Of a stretch of 64,000 nucleotides of DNA, positions 27,849 through 41,675 are shown piece by piece. The notes beneath the pieces are model-generated. The model made no database searches. It was not told the DNA's origin and saw only the letters and a program-made list of their open reading frames with translations. The stretch spans positions 31,638,399-31,702,398 of the forward strand of contig CP154957.1 of NCBI GenBank assembly GCA_039621445.1. The letters run 5' to 3'. The position numbers and the translations under genes are program-made. Origin of the DNA: Euglena gracilis (Eukaryota > Euglenida > Euglenophyceae > Euglenales). Each line of letters opens with the position of its first letter. Position 1 is the first letter of the stretch.

Positions 27849-30379
27849 CCCCAGGTTGGGGTGGGGGAAAGTCTAAAATCCCAGACAACCTTCAGAGCAC
27901 ATCACCTCTGTTGATGCGTTGCCATCGGGTCATTTGGGAAGGTTGGGGACCCTCTGCTCCAACTTCAGCTGCGGCAATCGCAACGCGAATTGCACGCTTC
28001 AGCAGCGCAGATTCGATCCCCGGTGGTGTGTTGGTGCGGCGGCCCACCACTCCAGCTGGCAGCAGGGGTTTTAAGACCCGGGGGGGGGGGGCTCCTGGGG
28101 GACCCACACAAAACACTCAATTTTCCCTGGCCAAAATTCGCGAAATGACAAAAATAGCACCAGTTTCAAAAATAATTCGACACCAAAAAGTATATCTCAC
28201 CCTCTGGGTGACCCCGGGGGGGGGGCGCAGCCAGACCCATCCACCCTCCCCCCCCCCCGGGCAGGGCAGAACAGGAAGGCCTGGTGGGGGGGGTTCGACC
28301 CCCCCCACCCGGGAGGTGGGGGGGGGGTCGACCCCTCCCACGCACCACAGCGTTTTCACTGATTTTGGGAAAACGGGGATTTTGGCCGGAAAAAAAATTG
28401 ACATTTTTTTTGAAAAATGAACCCAAAACACATGATTTTTTGGTGGAAAACCACATTTTTTTTCACAAAAAATCTCAACATTTTACGTACTGAAAATATT
28501 GGTACTTTTTAGGAGGGGGGGGGGAAACGAAGGTCAAAAAAAAATGGACAAAATTTTGGCACAATCAAATTTTACTGACATTTTTTCTCGTTCATTTTTT
28601 TGGACTTTCAATGGCATTTTTTTGCTTCAAAAACCTCTCAAAATCAACATTTTGAGAAAATGTTGAATTTTTTTTCGAAGGTGTGAAAAAATGGGGTTTT
28701 GGGTGGTTTTTGGGGGGACCCCTATATGGGTCCCAAAATGGGTCAAAATAAAACACCAGGCGCCGAAGGCACCAGTAAATTCTTTTGGGTCCAAAAATTG
28801 GTTCTCACGGAAATACCAGAAGAGGTGGTGGGGTCAACCCCCCCTCCCACCCACCGTGCAGGGGGTGGGGGGGTAGACCCCCCCCCCACCACCCTGGCTG
28901 TTCGGCCAATTCCCGTTCTGCCCTGCCCCGGGGGCCCACAACTAAAAAAAAACCCCTGGCTGGCAGGCAGGGACGCAGCGCAGCGGCTCAGCCCCACTGA
29001 TCCATGGGCCTCCATTTCGTCGCCGCCGCCTTCGCTGGCTCGTCGTCGCCGTTGCCGTCCGAGTCGGCGTCCCCCAAGCCCTTCCCCTCCTCCCCCGCGG
29101 CGGCGCCTTTCCCCTTCGGATCACGGAGCCGCAACACCCGACCAGTCCTCACCGCCAAACTCCTGACGAAGTTCCCTGATCCCACCCACCAACCCCGCAC
29201 AACAGCCACCCCCACACTGCCAGCCATCGCTCTCCAACGTCCCTGCCACACAGCACTGCACCACATCAGGTATTTGTCCGGAGCCACGTCGATGTCGATG
29301 GCGAGGCTGCCGGCCGCAGCGATGCTGCCGGCAGCGGCCAAGCTCGGCCCCTTCTCCACGCCCGCCTCCTCGCTGCACTTCCCCTCCGGGGCCGCCAGCC
29401 ACCACCGCCGGGTGCCGGGCGGCGACAGCCGCACTGTGCTCCCGTCAACAGCCGACAGGTGGGGGCCCTTCGCAGGGGTCGTCTCGGGCGGCGGCTCCGC
29501 CACGAAGTCGCGCCACATCCGTGGCCGGCTGGCGGCGCTGACGGCCCGGCGAGGGGTGAGGGCCAGGGTTTGGCCGTGGGCAGGGCTTTTTGAATGTGTC
29601 AGAATGATGGGAGGGAGGACGGGATGGATCAGACAATTCGGTCATCGGAAAAAAGTCAGGTGGCCTCTGACCCGCCCCGCCCCCTTGTCGTACGACCGGG
29701 TTCCTGCAACCTGTGACCGGGGGGGGGGGGGGTCGTAACACCCCCATAACCTGCAACCTGTGACCGCGGGGTGGTCGTACATGAGGGGTGGTCGTAGAAC
29801 AAAGGGGGGGGGGAGGGATCCAAAAAATCGTCTCAACCCCCTGTACCCCTGCGTGGGTCGGCAACTACCGGAGATCTTGGACACAGGTTGGACAACAACA
29901 GGGACACTGGCAGCATTTCACAGACTCTCAACAGAGTTTGACAAGGCAAGTTGGCCGGTTCTGGGAAACCTGTTCTGGGACCCCATCACTTTCTCGGGCA
30001 AGCACAGTTTCCTGGGGTAAATGCCTCCCATCCGGGGCGTTTTTTACGACCCCCCAGGGGGTTCAGCTCAGATTCTGGAAAGTTTGGGCTGGCTAAAAGA
30101 AGGCTGCTGGCTAACCTCCCCCATAGGGGCAAGCACCTCTGGTCAGCCATGCCCTTGGGCCCAGCATCGCCCAGCATCGCCCAGCATCGCCTTTGAAGCC
30201 CTTAGAGGTGCACTTCCTGTACCTGCATCCACCCAGATACCTGCATCCGGAGCATCCAAAACAGCATCTGCAACCACTTCATCCGCTTTTGTCCACTTTT
30301 TACCTACCCGTACAACTTTGGCCACTCTTGGCCACTTATGGCCACTCTTGTGCCACTTTTGGCCACTTTGCCCAACTTC

Positions 30380-30815
30380 ACTCACCTTGTCCAGTATTTG
30401 CATGTTGTGTGGTACATCTTGTCCAATACTTGCATCCATTGCACCTTGTCCAGTATCTGCATCCATTGCATCTTGTCCAGTATCTACAACCACTGCATCT
30501 TGTCTGGTGTGTCTTGTCCAGTACCTGCATCCACAGCATCTTGTCCAATATCTTTTTCTTGTCCAGCATCTGCAATCACTGCATCTTGTCCAGCATCCGC
30601 ATCTTGTCCAACGTCTGCATCTTGTTCAGCATCTGCATCTTGTCCAGCATCTCCAGCTTGTCCAGCATCTGCAACCACTGCATGTTGTCCAGCATCTGCA
30701 TCTTGCCCAGCATCAGCATCTTGTCCAGCATCTGCAACCACTGCATCTTGTCCAGTATCTGCATCTTGTCCAACGTCTACATCTTGTCCAGTATCTGCAT
30801 CTTGCATCCATTGGC
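30380..30815. repeat. Minisatellite, CATCTTGTCCAG-type units
   Basis: Imperfect tandem units of about 18 bp (GTCCAGCATCTGCATCTT and variants) occur, some with CAACCACTG spacers. All long frames here (for example repeated DAGQDA on the minus strand) are repeat artefacts. Copy at 44155-44580. Confidence 0.8.
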
Positions 30816-31147
30816 TCCCAACCTAGCCAAAATGACCACAAAAGCCCCAAAATGCCTGAAATGGCTTGAAATAACCTAAAACAGCCCCAAAAAGCCAACA
30901 ATATCCACAAAAAATCCACAAAAATACCCAAAATCACCAAAATGGCACAAAATGGCCAAAAATGCCTAAACGTGATCATATTGACCCAAATTAGCCCAAT
31001 ATTTGCCCACATCAGTGCAAAATACTCCCAAATTTGCAAAAAAAGCAAAAAATCAATCCAAAATAGCCAATGTAGGTGCAATATTGGAGACTTGTGAGGA
31101 AATTGTCCTAAAAATGGGTTTATTTCTTCAAAATATACAAAAAGAAT

Positions 31148-31265
31148 GCCAGCATCGCCCTGCATCGCCCAGCATCGGAACCGCACCTCTGGTTTCCAAA
31201 ACTCCAGCATCGCCCAGCATCGCCCAGCATCGCCCAGAATCGCCCTGCATCGCCCAGCATCATCA
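31148..31265. repeat. 10-bp minisatellite CAGCATCGCC
   Basis: Runs of CAGCATCGCC occur here, with a shorter run at 30162-30190. Copies in unit 2 are at 44930-45018 and about 43948-43978. Confidence 0.75.
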
Positions 31266-31502
31266 GAGGTGCTTGCATAGGGGTCCTGGGCTGGAACTGG
31301 GCCGCCCAGGGTCGAACTGTGCACCAAAAAGTCAAAAATGCAAAAACAAAAATGTTCACAAAACTGCCAATTATGCAAAAAATCGATTTTTGACCCCAAA
31401 ATTTACCCTGATCAGCCCTTTTCCAACCCATTTTCGCCCATTTCTGACCCATTTTTTGGCCCACTTTAACCCCCGAAAATCTGTAACCGTCCAGCCAAGT
31501 AG

Positions 31503-31511
31503 GTGAGTAAT

Positions 31512-31549
<38 letters not shown>

Positions 31550-31550
31550 C

Positions 31551-31645
<95 letters not shown>

Positions 31646-31664
31646 AGTAAGTAGTAATAGTAGT

Positions 31665-31729
<65 letters not shown>

Positions 31730-31744
31730 TAGTAGTAGTAAGTA
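31503..31744. repeat. Compound microsatellite (TAAG)n-(AGC)n
   Basis: About 130 bp of TAAG repeats is followed by AGC repeats and TAG repeats. The homologous tract in unit 2 (45263-45452) has far fewer TAAG and more TAG/GTAAG blocks. Confidence 0.9.
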
Positions 31745-33249
31745 AGCTGGAAAATTCGGGTGTGCTGGAAAAAGCCGCCGACTGACCCTCCCCATGGGGT
31801 CCTCCGACTGCAACTGGGTCGAAAAGGAGTCAGGCTGGTTACCAAAAAAAAACCGAAACTGCAAAAATGATTGAAAAAAGCCAATTACACGAAAAATCAA
31901 TTTTGAGCCAAGATTTGAGTAGGCCAACCTCTGTCCAACAATTTTTTCCTCATTTATATACCCCCGAAAACTAAAAATAGTCCGCCGACGGCTACAAAAA
32001 TAAATAAATCTCGTCGTGGGGGGAGGGGTCCGAGGCTAGAAAAATGCTGCTGTGCTGGCTGGCTGGAGATGGGTGGGGGGACCCCCGTGGGTCGGGGTAC
32101 CCTTCGGCTTTGGCGACATCCTGACTGCAAAAACCCAAAGGCCTCACAAAAGAACCCTGGCTGCGGTGGACAGGGTTGCTCTTGTCGGGGCCCCACACAG
32201 AGTCCACGGAGCCGAAGGAGGCCCGGTTCAGGGGGGCGGCGGTCGCCGGCTTGGCCGCCGGGTCGGTGGACCCCCAAATGCCGGCGGAGTCGAACAGAAC
32301 GGCCTGGGCGGAGGGGTCCGCGTCGCAGATGACGATACCCCGGACGAGGCAGCCGGCGTGAGGCCCCTGTGGCCGAGGACCTGAGCCGGCTCGCCCCATC
32401 CAGCCCCCCCCCCCCAGACGTGGGCCACATCGAAAACCATTTCCTTCTTCGCTGCCCAGGAAGCCACACCCGTCTTCAACCAGCTGTCACGGAGGAAATG
32501 GATCAACGGGGAAAAATGGCATGGCAATTTCAATGAGAAGCAGTTGTGAATTGTTGTGGGAGATTTTAATTCTTGACAAACATATTTCACAAGAAAACGA
32601 CACCTACAACACGCATAATAATGGGCACCCGCTGCCAATTCAACACTCTGCATGTTGCATGCTCTTTTACCGGCTGCTCATTGTTATTCGGACGTCTGAA
32701 GGTGGAGCCAAGATTTATGCTTTGTACCTTTGTGCTTTGCATTTCTGAGCCGCTGGTCTCTGCATTAAACAGGACCAGTCCTTTGTGTTCCAGACAGAGC
32801 ACGGCCTGGCAACTCCAAGGGAGGGGAGCTGAGAGGCTGAAAGCTTTGGGCTAACGGACAAACAGACAAAACGCTGCTGACTTACCCCCTCCCCCGTGGC
32901 GGAGGCTTTCGCTGCGATCTGGGCCACCCGGAAAACCCGAACCTGCAGTTACGCCAGGTTTCGTTTCTGTAAATCTGCAACTGGAGCTGGTAGCCCATTT
33001 TGCAGCAATTTTTGTCTGTCTTTATCCATTTCCGTCTAGCAACCGATTGGTTCCGGTCCTGCCATGTTTTCAGGAGCCGGAGAAGATCTGATACCGTGGG
33101 TCCTCCGGCTCAAGCGACGTCCGTCCCTGGTTCCAACACATGAAAAAAATGGCAGCAAAAAGTTGGCAATGAAATGTCCAAAAAGCTGCGAAAAGCAGCA
33201 GAAACAGCCTGAAAAATGAGGCCAACAGGCATTTTTTTCAGGGCGCCTG

Positions 33250-33650
33250 GAAAAAAAATTAAAGAACCTTTTAAAAAACCTGAATTTTTTTGGCCAAAAA
33301 TGACTTAAAAAACCTTAAAAAAAACCTTAAGAAACCTTACAAATTGGTCGTGGAAAATTATTCGAATTTCGAGCAAAAAAAAAGGTCGCAAAATCTGGCT
33401 AAAATGGCCAACTCCGGGGGGAAAATATGCTTTCTGGCGTCGCTGGAACACTGTCCACCCACCCAAAACTCAAAAAAAAAGATTTGATTGATTTGATTGA
33501 TGACCCGACGTTGGTTCGATGCCTGGATGGGTCTTTGACCGCCAATGGAAAATGGACACCTTAATCTTGAAGTTTTCAAAATGCCCCAAAACCTTAAAAA
33601 AAAACCTTACAAACGCCTTGAAAAACCTTTAATTTTTTGAATTATCGCCT
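33250..33650. repeat. CCTTAAAAAA-type low-complexity tract
   Basis: Many short AACCTTAAAAAA-like units alternate with unique sequence. Copy at about 46985-47400. No gene seen. Confidence 0.5.
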
Positions 33651-33899
33651 TCAAAAAATAATGCCTGGTGGCCAACAGAGCCAAATGTTGATAAAGGTGG
33701 GTAAAAGTGACCAAAAAATGTAGAGCACCCAAAATTGGCCATAAAGTGGGCGAAAGTGGCCAAAAGTGGCCAAAAAGCACAATCAGTTTGCCCCTTTCCA
33801 GTGTTGAGTGGTTGGAAAAGGAGGAAAGCCCTAAAACTTAGGTAGTGGGGGACACTTGGGCGGGGGGGGGAGGTGTGGCAGGGGCAGCAAGGAGTGCGG

Positions 33900-35750
33900 T
33901 GCCCCCACAATGGTTGGCCTTAAGACAATTTTTGGCTAAGAGCAAAATTCCATTACCATTTTTGTTGCAAAGCTTCTCACCTTTTATAGTTCAATAATGC
34001 CTTTTGATTCGGATTGAGCATCCAAAATCACATCTCAACTCGGGACCATACGTCCTTGCACCCTCTGATTCATCTGTTATCAACATTTTTTTCAAACAAC
34101 ACTGCAATAAATACCATTTTCTCCATGCATCTGCTTGTGCAAAATAAAAGAAAAATGCCCAAACTCAGTAATGCAGGCATAAGATTTGCAATATTCTGGA
34201 AATTATTTGATGTAGATTCTTGTGGTCCTTCTTGAAGTGCCGGGGTTATGACATATCCAAAAGGCTTTTCAGGCAGGTCTTTGAATGGACATTGCAGTAA
34301 TCTGGTCAGTTCATGCAGTGCAACATCCCATGTTGCAATAATTACTAAGAGCAGTGCGATTTTGCAAGGAAGGCCCTTATTACAGTGACATGGTGGAAAG
34401 ATTCACATTTTTAAATTGAAAACATCACCAGTGAAAAACCCATGGGCTGTGTGGAATTCCCAATTTCATTTACAGAAAATGATCACGGTGACAAGGGGGA
34501 CCGTGAGGCATCCACGGGTGCCAAGAAATTCACTTGTGTTTGCTACACGTTCTTTCTGACACGGGGAAACCCGTGACCTTAAACAGTTTTTAAAAGGCCT
34601 GAAACCAGTGAACACACAAGCAAATTTCAGATTTGGGCCCTTTTGAAAAATGCAAGAGGGTATTTTCGGCTATTTTAAGTTTGTTGGAGTTTTTTGGGTC
34701 AACGTTTGCAATTTTTGGTCTAGAGCACTGCACCGAATGTTCAAATGTGGTTTGTGTAGTTCTGATGGATATGGGAAGCAGCCAGCACAACTGGGAGGGA
34801 ACGCACCTCCTCCGATTCGTCCGTCGCTGAGATTCTTAGGAGTGGAGATGGTTGCAACCCACATGTAGGAAGGCCAGGAATGTCGTCCTCAAAGCACGGA
34901 ACCCAGGGGCATCCCAATGCTTGGTAAGTTTGGATGAGTCAATCCATGAAAATGATGCACAAAGATAGTGTCAGGCGTTTGAAAATGCATCAGTGCAGGA
35001 TTCCCATCCATAAAATGATAAAGAAAGTCCTCTGAGCACGTTCATAATTAAGAAGAATCTCATTCATAATTATTTATGGTTGTTGTTTGGGGTCCTTCGT
35101 GATGATTTGTGATTATTCGAGATTATCATATTGCAAATATGGGGGAATGCCAGGTACCTAACTCATAAACAAACACATCTTTATATGAGATTTTTCGGCT
35201 GAGATCCAACAACTTTAATATTTTTATTGTCCTTTTACCCCACGCTTCTTCGATACTGTTTTGTTCTTTGTGAAACAGATTGTTTGCACAAAAGGATCAC
35301 AAGATAGCATGACTACAAAGAGCGAATAAAACAAATCAAACAAGTCAAAATCAAAAGGGAAAAACAGAATAGATGGGAGTAAAAAAAATACAGCTGTCCA
35401 AACCTTCAAAAAATCAGCGACCAAAAAAAAAAGCAAAAAATCGTTGTCAACAAGAGAAATCTCATTCGTAATGTTTCGTGATTATCGTGATTTTTCGTGA
35501 TTTTTGGAAAAAAAAGTACATTTTCAATTTTCAAATAGGAAATCCCTGTAAAATGTGACATCCAGAAGCAGCAGCTTTCCTGAAATGTCCAAATGCACGT
35601 GGTTTTAATTCAGGAATTCAGGGAAACTAAGTTGGTGATGGCAGGACCAACGGAGCAAATTCTCCTGTTGCAGCAAGGTGGAGGTCGGAAAAACGTTCAC
35701 AAAAAAAGCTCTTAAGCAAAATCCAGCTGTTCTCCCCTCTGGACGCAGGG
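33900..35750. other. No gene recognised (intron-like)
   Basis: AT-rich sequence between duplicated exons with no supported frame. It includes a GAAA-loop hairpin CACGGG/CCCGTG at 34560-34575. Copy at 47700-49530 (hairpin at 48343-48358). Confidence 0.5.
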
Positions 35751-38700
35751 GGATGCTCAAGTAAACCCAAAGGGCTGCAGCGCCTCATACAGCCGGCTGC
35801 GGACGACAGCGGCCTGGGCTGCCATGCCCCCGGCCCACGCCTTGACGGCGTGCCGGGCAATTTCGTACTCCGGATCCTGAGGCAGCGGAGTGGAGGTCCA
35901 GCCCCGGCTGCAGGGGGAGAAATTCGGTGGCACACAGCGGGAATGGGTGTCACGCCGAGAGGGGGGTCGAGAAATCTGGTGGCAAAACCATCACCAGCAA
36001 GCTCCATGGGCTGCTGAAATTCCGTTCCCCTGAACGGAATTTCATTTCACTCTTGAAATCACAGGGAGGGGAAATGTTTGCAAAAGTTAAAAGAATCTTC
36101 AGAAAAGCGCAGAGGCTGTAAAATTTGGGCTGGACAAAAAAGGCGCCGAACCCCCACCCATTGGCAACTGGAAGTGGAAGTGCGGTTGGAACTGCAGCTG
36201 GGGGTCAAAACAAAAATCACGAAGGGCACCTTGACAGTAGTGGTTCTTAACCTTCAAGTGTGCAAGAATGTTTTAAAAATCAATGACAGGGACGGCACAG
36301 AATTGGCCTGGGGGGTCTAAAAAGGGGGGTCGAGAATTGGAAAAATTTTATTTTTTCTTTCTCAGTCTAAAAATACATAAGATTTTTATGTCCCCCATTT
36401 TTTCTGCCCCCTCTGGTTTTGAAATCAGAAACCAGGGGATCAGGTGCTGGGTGGTTGAATTTCTCACCCTCTTTACGGATCTTACCAGATGTTTCGTTAT
36501 CCTGCAGACTGTTTTCTGCTTGGTGTAGGTGTAAATTTGCTCTGGGTTTCGGGTGGGTGGACAATTTTGGTGGGCTTACCCAGGAGGGTTGAATGCCATC
36601 CCTGATGAATTCACATGTTGTGTGGGGCATTTTTTGTCCACCATTTCAGGCATTTTTGCAACCTTTGATGTAGGGGGGTGTCTCCCCATTTTTCTTCCAT
36701 GTAATTTATTTCCTGGGTAAGATCATTTTGGGGGGGGGCTGGGCTGGGGGTGTTGGACATTGCACCCCTAGGTCCCCTGGTGCTTGGGCCTTTGGAAGAA
36801 GAAAGTTTTTTCTGGGGGGATGTGCATGGACTCTGTCCCTCTCTGCTCACCTCTCTGGAGGATCTTGTTGTTGGAACACTTACCATAGGGCTAAATGGAA
36901 ATGTTTTGCCTATCTGGTCTTCTCCATGTTGGTGTGATTGGTTGACACACCATAGGGGGCCTCTGTGGGTCCCGCCTTGATTGAAAAGTTTGGAATTGAT
37001 AAAATATGTTGGATGAGTTCCTGCCCCTCCCTCCAAAGGGCTACTGTGGGTCCCTTTTCCTCCTGGGTCTGGGTCATCGAAAGGGCCACTGTGGATCCCT
37101 TTTCCCTCCTTTTTTGGCAGAGGGCCTCTGTGGGTCCCACGGGGAATTTCTCCAGCAGCTGTGGGATGATGTTTCTCAGCTTCTTGGTGGCTACTTTGGG
37201 TCCACATATAAATTTATATGTAACATATAAATTTGTTACCATAATCCAACAGTTGGTCTTCCAGGCATTGAGTTCTTCTTGGCCTCCAACCACACTGGAA
37301 ATCTGGGGGGGGGGGCTGTTGTGGCCCACGCTTATCCCCTTGAGAGGGGTTGTTGTGTTAAACCATGTTGCACACACTATTTTCCTTTTAAAAATTGGGA
37401 CTTTTTTGGTGTTTTTTGGCAACGCGCCAGATCCAGCTGCCAACCGGCCGGACAACCCCCTGAACACCCCCTCCACGTCTCGCGTTTTTTTTTTTTGCAT
37501 TTTCTTGCACATTTTTTTATCAATTTTTTCCGCGCATTTCTTTTGTTATTTACCGATTTTTTTTGCATTTTCTGACCATTTTTGCAATTTCTTTTTTTTT
37601 TGAAACTGATACTAGGGGGGGGGGTGACAGACCCCTTCCTGGAGGGATTTGCTTGTGAGATTGGCCCCCATGGCCCCTGTACTGGTGAATTCCTTGGCCT
37701 TGATTCCATCTCACCATCCTGTGGCCAATTTGTGTACAGGCGACTGGGCGCCCCAGCGCCCCATCTTTGGGGGAGATGCCCCTGATGTGTGGGCCTTGGA
37801 TGTCCAAATGTGAAGCATTTCGGGCCCCCATGACCCATTTTTTTGCCCACCAAGGGCTGGGGCTGCCTTCAGTCTTCTGGGCCTTCTCGCCCCAGTGGTC
37901 CAAGGACCGTGGCCGTCACTTGGGGGTTTTGGGCTCGGAAATTTGCCACGTGTCGACCGCACCCTCAAGTTCTCCAGCTGCTGCGGCGACTGCTCCAGGA
38001 CGTCCGCGGCCTTATAACTCTAAATTCTTTTCCACAGCATTGTTCACTGAAGTCAAAATTCAACTTTGATATTTGACTTTTCAATTGATATTTTTCCGGT
38101 CCGCGTCTTTCTGGATAATTAGTTGGTATTGACTTCTTTTCTTGGGTCTTCTCCGTTCTTGAACTCTTTACCTTTCTTCAGGGGAAAGTTAAGAGTCAGC
38201 CAACTCTGGCGAAAAAGGCACTAAGCAAAACCTAACCAAACACGTCATCCACAACACACCGCCGGCGAGCAAGGCACGGCCTCACAATGGCAAAGTGCGG
38301 AGCCCGAGGTGACGTGAACCAGAAAAATTCTGACCAAAATTTTTTCCGAAATGTCATCCAAACCTTTGGCCAAAGAGCCCGTTCAGAGTTGGTCTTTGAG
38401 CAGCATTTGTTCCGTGGAAATTGCCCCTCGGGGAAAAAGAAAGGCAAAAAAAGGCAAAAAAAAACAGTAGTTTTTTTTTTTCGTTTTCGGCCATTTTCGG
38501 CCATTTTTACTATAGGTGCTTTGGCCCAAGCCCAAATGCCGGGGGGGGTGGATGCACCTACCTTGCAAAGGTCATTTATCGGGTCCCGAAAAAATATCGT
38601 GAAATGTCGACTTTATTGGTGGGTGGTAACGTGCTTCTTGTTGCTTTTTGGGAGATCTTGGGATTCTCCAAATCACAAAAATGGGGATACTGGGGGGCAA

Positions 38701-40459
38701 AATTAATATAAAAAATGATCATATCGGTTTTATCGACTTTTATCGGCGGTATCGGGGTGTCAATCTATCCAAATTTATCGGGACCCCCCAAAAAAAACCA
38801 ATATCAATGCCCATCCTTGGCCCGTCTTTGGTGCACCAACCACAAGTAGCCTCCCAGCCCCAGACGCAGATTTGGGTGTTTGTTTGGAGTGGCCGAAAGG
38901 CATTTGGGTCTCCCTCTGCTTCCCATGGGGGAAACACAGATGAGTGCTGTCGGACGCTTGTTTGCGGGTGAGATTGATTTGCTGCTGTTCCCCCAAAATT
39001 TGCCTCAATATTCTCCCCCCTCCCCTCCTCGAAGGGGAAGATCAGAAATGATCCATGTGTTTTATTTTAAAGCTTTAGCTTCGACAAGGGGTTAGTGCCA
39101 CCTTCTTCCCGCAGGAAAGCGGCACCACGACGTTATATAAAGGGGAGTAAATGTGTCCATTTTTTCGCATTTTGGGGCATTTTTTTGTGTATTTATTTTT
39201 CAAATTTTCCAATAATATGGGTTATTGACATTTTACACAAACAGAATCTGAGAGAAAAAACAAAAAAAATGCAAACATTGCCCAAAAACACGCCAAAAAA
39301 ATTACCAAAATTTACCAGAATTCTGTGGAAAAATGCAAATGTCAGTTTCAAGAACATGGTTGAAAATTGCAAAAAAGCAATCCATATGGTCAAAAAAAAA
39401 AATGCGAAAACCTGGGTGAACCACAAAAAATGCTCCAAAAAGCAAAAAAATATTGTACATTATGATTTCCCCAAAAATGCCCCAAAATTTTTTTGTGCAT
39501 GTTTTTGCTCATATAAATTCTGCAATTTTTTGAGAGGGAAAAAAAACAACGAACTTTCGAATTTGGAAAATATGCCGGACAGTTTGCTTTCCAATGTATT
39601 TCAAAAAAGCATGGCCTATGCATAAACGTCCTCATCAAAGTCTATCTGATTGCCCGCGGTGCAAAAGGGATTAGCATAAGGTGACAGCAAATGGTCACGA
39701 GGCTTATTAACAAGTGCAGTTCAATAAAAAAAAAAATGCAATGAAAACGTGGTGGCACGATGGTCAGAGCAGAGACAGCTGGGGAAGAAGCCATAAATTG
39801 GCTACGCTGAAATCGTGCTTCCAGGTCGAAAGACAAGGTCGAAAGATAAGCGCTTAAGACAAGCCCTCAGGGTCCGAAAAATGCTTGGGGAGAGAGACAA
39901 AATCTGAATTTCTTTTAAAGGACTTTGTGCAAGCAGTGTTGAGCATTGTATATTACTGGCGTCCCATAAACAAATCCTGAATGATTTTTGACCCTAGGAT
40001 TTCTCGGCCAAAATTCGTGAGTACATGTTTGCCCGCCCTTTTTTGCTGTTTGCATGTTTTTGCCAGTTCCTCACTGGCTTATCATATGAAAACTTCCCAA
40101 AAGGACTGAAAATGTAAATTCACTCTTTCCCCGAAAATACCCAAAATTCATTTCCCAATTTCAATGCCAAAATTTTGAGGTGGGTGATCCATTTTCAATC
40201 CACTTTTCACCCAATTTCAACCCATTTTGGGGCCTTCCGCAGCAAAATATCGCCACCATCCAGCTGCGTAAGGTGGCTGGACAAAATCACATTTTATTCT
40301 GTTGATGCTGGTTGCATGGTTGGCTGCTGGATGGGAGATATTTTTGGGTAAGATGCAATGATGGCCGCAAATGTGCACAAAATTTTTGGCTTTCCTTTTG
40401 GACAATGCCAACCAGGGGGATTAAGCTTCTTTTCACCAACCCTGGGGGGGGGGGGCGTG

Positions 40460-40863
40460 CCCAGGGTTCGATATAAGGACAGGTGGGGGGGGTCCGGAGC
40501 TCCCCCCCGGGGGGCCAGGGGGGGGGGGGTGGGGGGGACACCCCCCCACCTAAACAGGTGCGCGGTCTGGGTTACCGAAAATTTTTGACCCCCCAAAACG
40601 ACCAAAAGTGCCATTTTGGGCACTTTTTGGGCAAAAATGTGCCAAAAATGCAAAAAAAATTTCGGCGCAAAGCGCCGGAGGAAAAAATTGACCCTTTTTG
40701 GGGGGGGTCCCGGGAACCCCCCCGAGGGTCGGTCCGGACCCCCCTGTGGAGGTGGGGGGGGGGGGGGGCCGGCCCCCCCCCCCGCGGGCCAGGAGGGGGG
40801 GGGGGTGGGGGGGACACCCCCCCCACCTAAACCATGTACGCCCTCCTTATATCAAACCCTGGG
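40460..40863. mobile_element. TIR element, unit 2 copy
   Basis: This is the counterpart of 26798-27170 in the duplicated unit, with the same inverted termini and CGTG flanks but different G/C-run lengths. Confidence 0.6.
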
Positions 40864-41369
40864 CGTGCCTTGTGCTGAAAGACACCCTGTGGGGGTGGGT
40901 TTTGACTTGGGGGAACAAAAACGAGAACGAAAAATGCAGACGTTCTCCCTGCTGAGGTGTTGTTGGTGATTCTCCACGTTCGATGCTGCGCAGAAGTGCA
41001 GCAGTCAATGGGATTCAAAATTGTTTGCAAGAAGTCGAAATTCATTTCGTCAGAAAATCATCATCCTCAACCAGGGGGGGGGAGAAACTGCACATGGACC
41101 GGTCAAAAACTGAACTGCAAAAAAAAACTGCAAAAAAACTGAAAAAAGCTGCAAAAAACTGCAAAAACCAAAACTGCACGGTGCATATTTTCCACCCCAA
41201 AAAAAAAAAAAAAACACACAGAGAACGCAAGTATACATTGCGCGAAAGCAGGTGTGGGGGTGGGAGGCAGGGGGACAGGGGGGGTGCAGACTACCCACGA
41301 CCAAACGTGCATTTTTCCACTTTCCAACAAATGCAATGCAAAAATGCACAAAAAAAAAAAAAAAACCCG

Positions 41370-41675
41370 GTTTGGGGAGGCAGGGGGGTGGGGGGGGGTG
41401 GTCCCGGACCCCACTGCGGGCCAGGGGGGGGGGGTGGGGGGGGGTGGACACCCCCCCTCACCTAAACAGGGCGGGGGGACCGAATTTTGACTCCCCAAAA
41501 CGACCAAAAGTGCCATTTTGGGCACTTTTTGGGCAAAAATGCACCAATGCTTCGGCGCGAAACCCGGAGAAAAAATTGACCCTTTTTGGGTTGGATAAGG
41601 GTCGGTCCGGACTCCCCTGGCATCTGGATGGGCCAGGACACCCCCACCTCTGTTATGCCCATCAAACCCTGGGCC
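41370..41675. mobile_element. Degenerate TIR element, unit 2 copy
   Basis: This is the counterpart of 27451-27848. It keeps the right end (ATCAAACCCTGGG) and the interior but has lost the left terminus. Poly-A runs and an unrelated AC-rich stretch precede it. Confidence 0.4.

Larger units (their letters stand above)
28988..35907 (-). pseudogene. Duplicated 3' part of the multi-exon gene (five exons)
   Basis: Unit 1 repeats the last five recognised exons at 35767-35907, 32420-32483, 32156-32366, 29265-29537 and 28988-29162. Four keep exactly the length of their unit 2 counterparts (141, 64, 211 and 273 nt) with intact splice-site dinucleotides and TGA. It lacks the upstream exons, so it is either a truncated copy or an alternative 3' end reachable by splicing past unit 2. 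Amino-acid differences are few (for example AWHA/ARHA and GFS/GFT). Confidence 0.6.
22730..36391 (+). repeat. Unit 1 of a direct tandem duplication (about 13.7 kb)
   Basis: The sequence from CCCCCATTTTTTCTGCCCCC at 22730 onward recurs from 36392 in the same order and orientation. The unit starts inside the DIRS-like RT remnant and ends in an intron-like region of the minus-strand gene (GATTTTTATGT at about 36391). It carries the gag-like DIRS debris, AT-rich filler, TIR elements, satellites and five exons. Differences from unit 2 are scattered substitutions, microsatellite length changes and some indels (about 60 bp missing near 26145 compared with 39737-39805; about 65 bp extra near 24745-24815). 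Confidence 0.92.

Noticed and set aside
29004-29738. Plus-strand Pro/Ala-rich ORF
   Set aside because: Shadow of the minus-strand exon, which has splice sites, matching phase and synonymous change between duplicate copies.
30484-30807. Long minus-strand frame with repeated DAGQDA
   Set aside because: Translation of a minisatellite; open in several frames on both strands, with no independent coding sign.
30380-30815. CRISPR-like array
   Set aside because: Units are contiguous and degenerate with no unique spacers; eukaryotic context.
31466-31927. Long Leu/Tyr- or Cys/Tyr-repeat frames
   Set aside because: Artefacts of TAAG and AGC microsatellites; block lengths differ between the two units.
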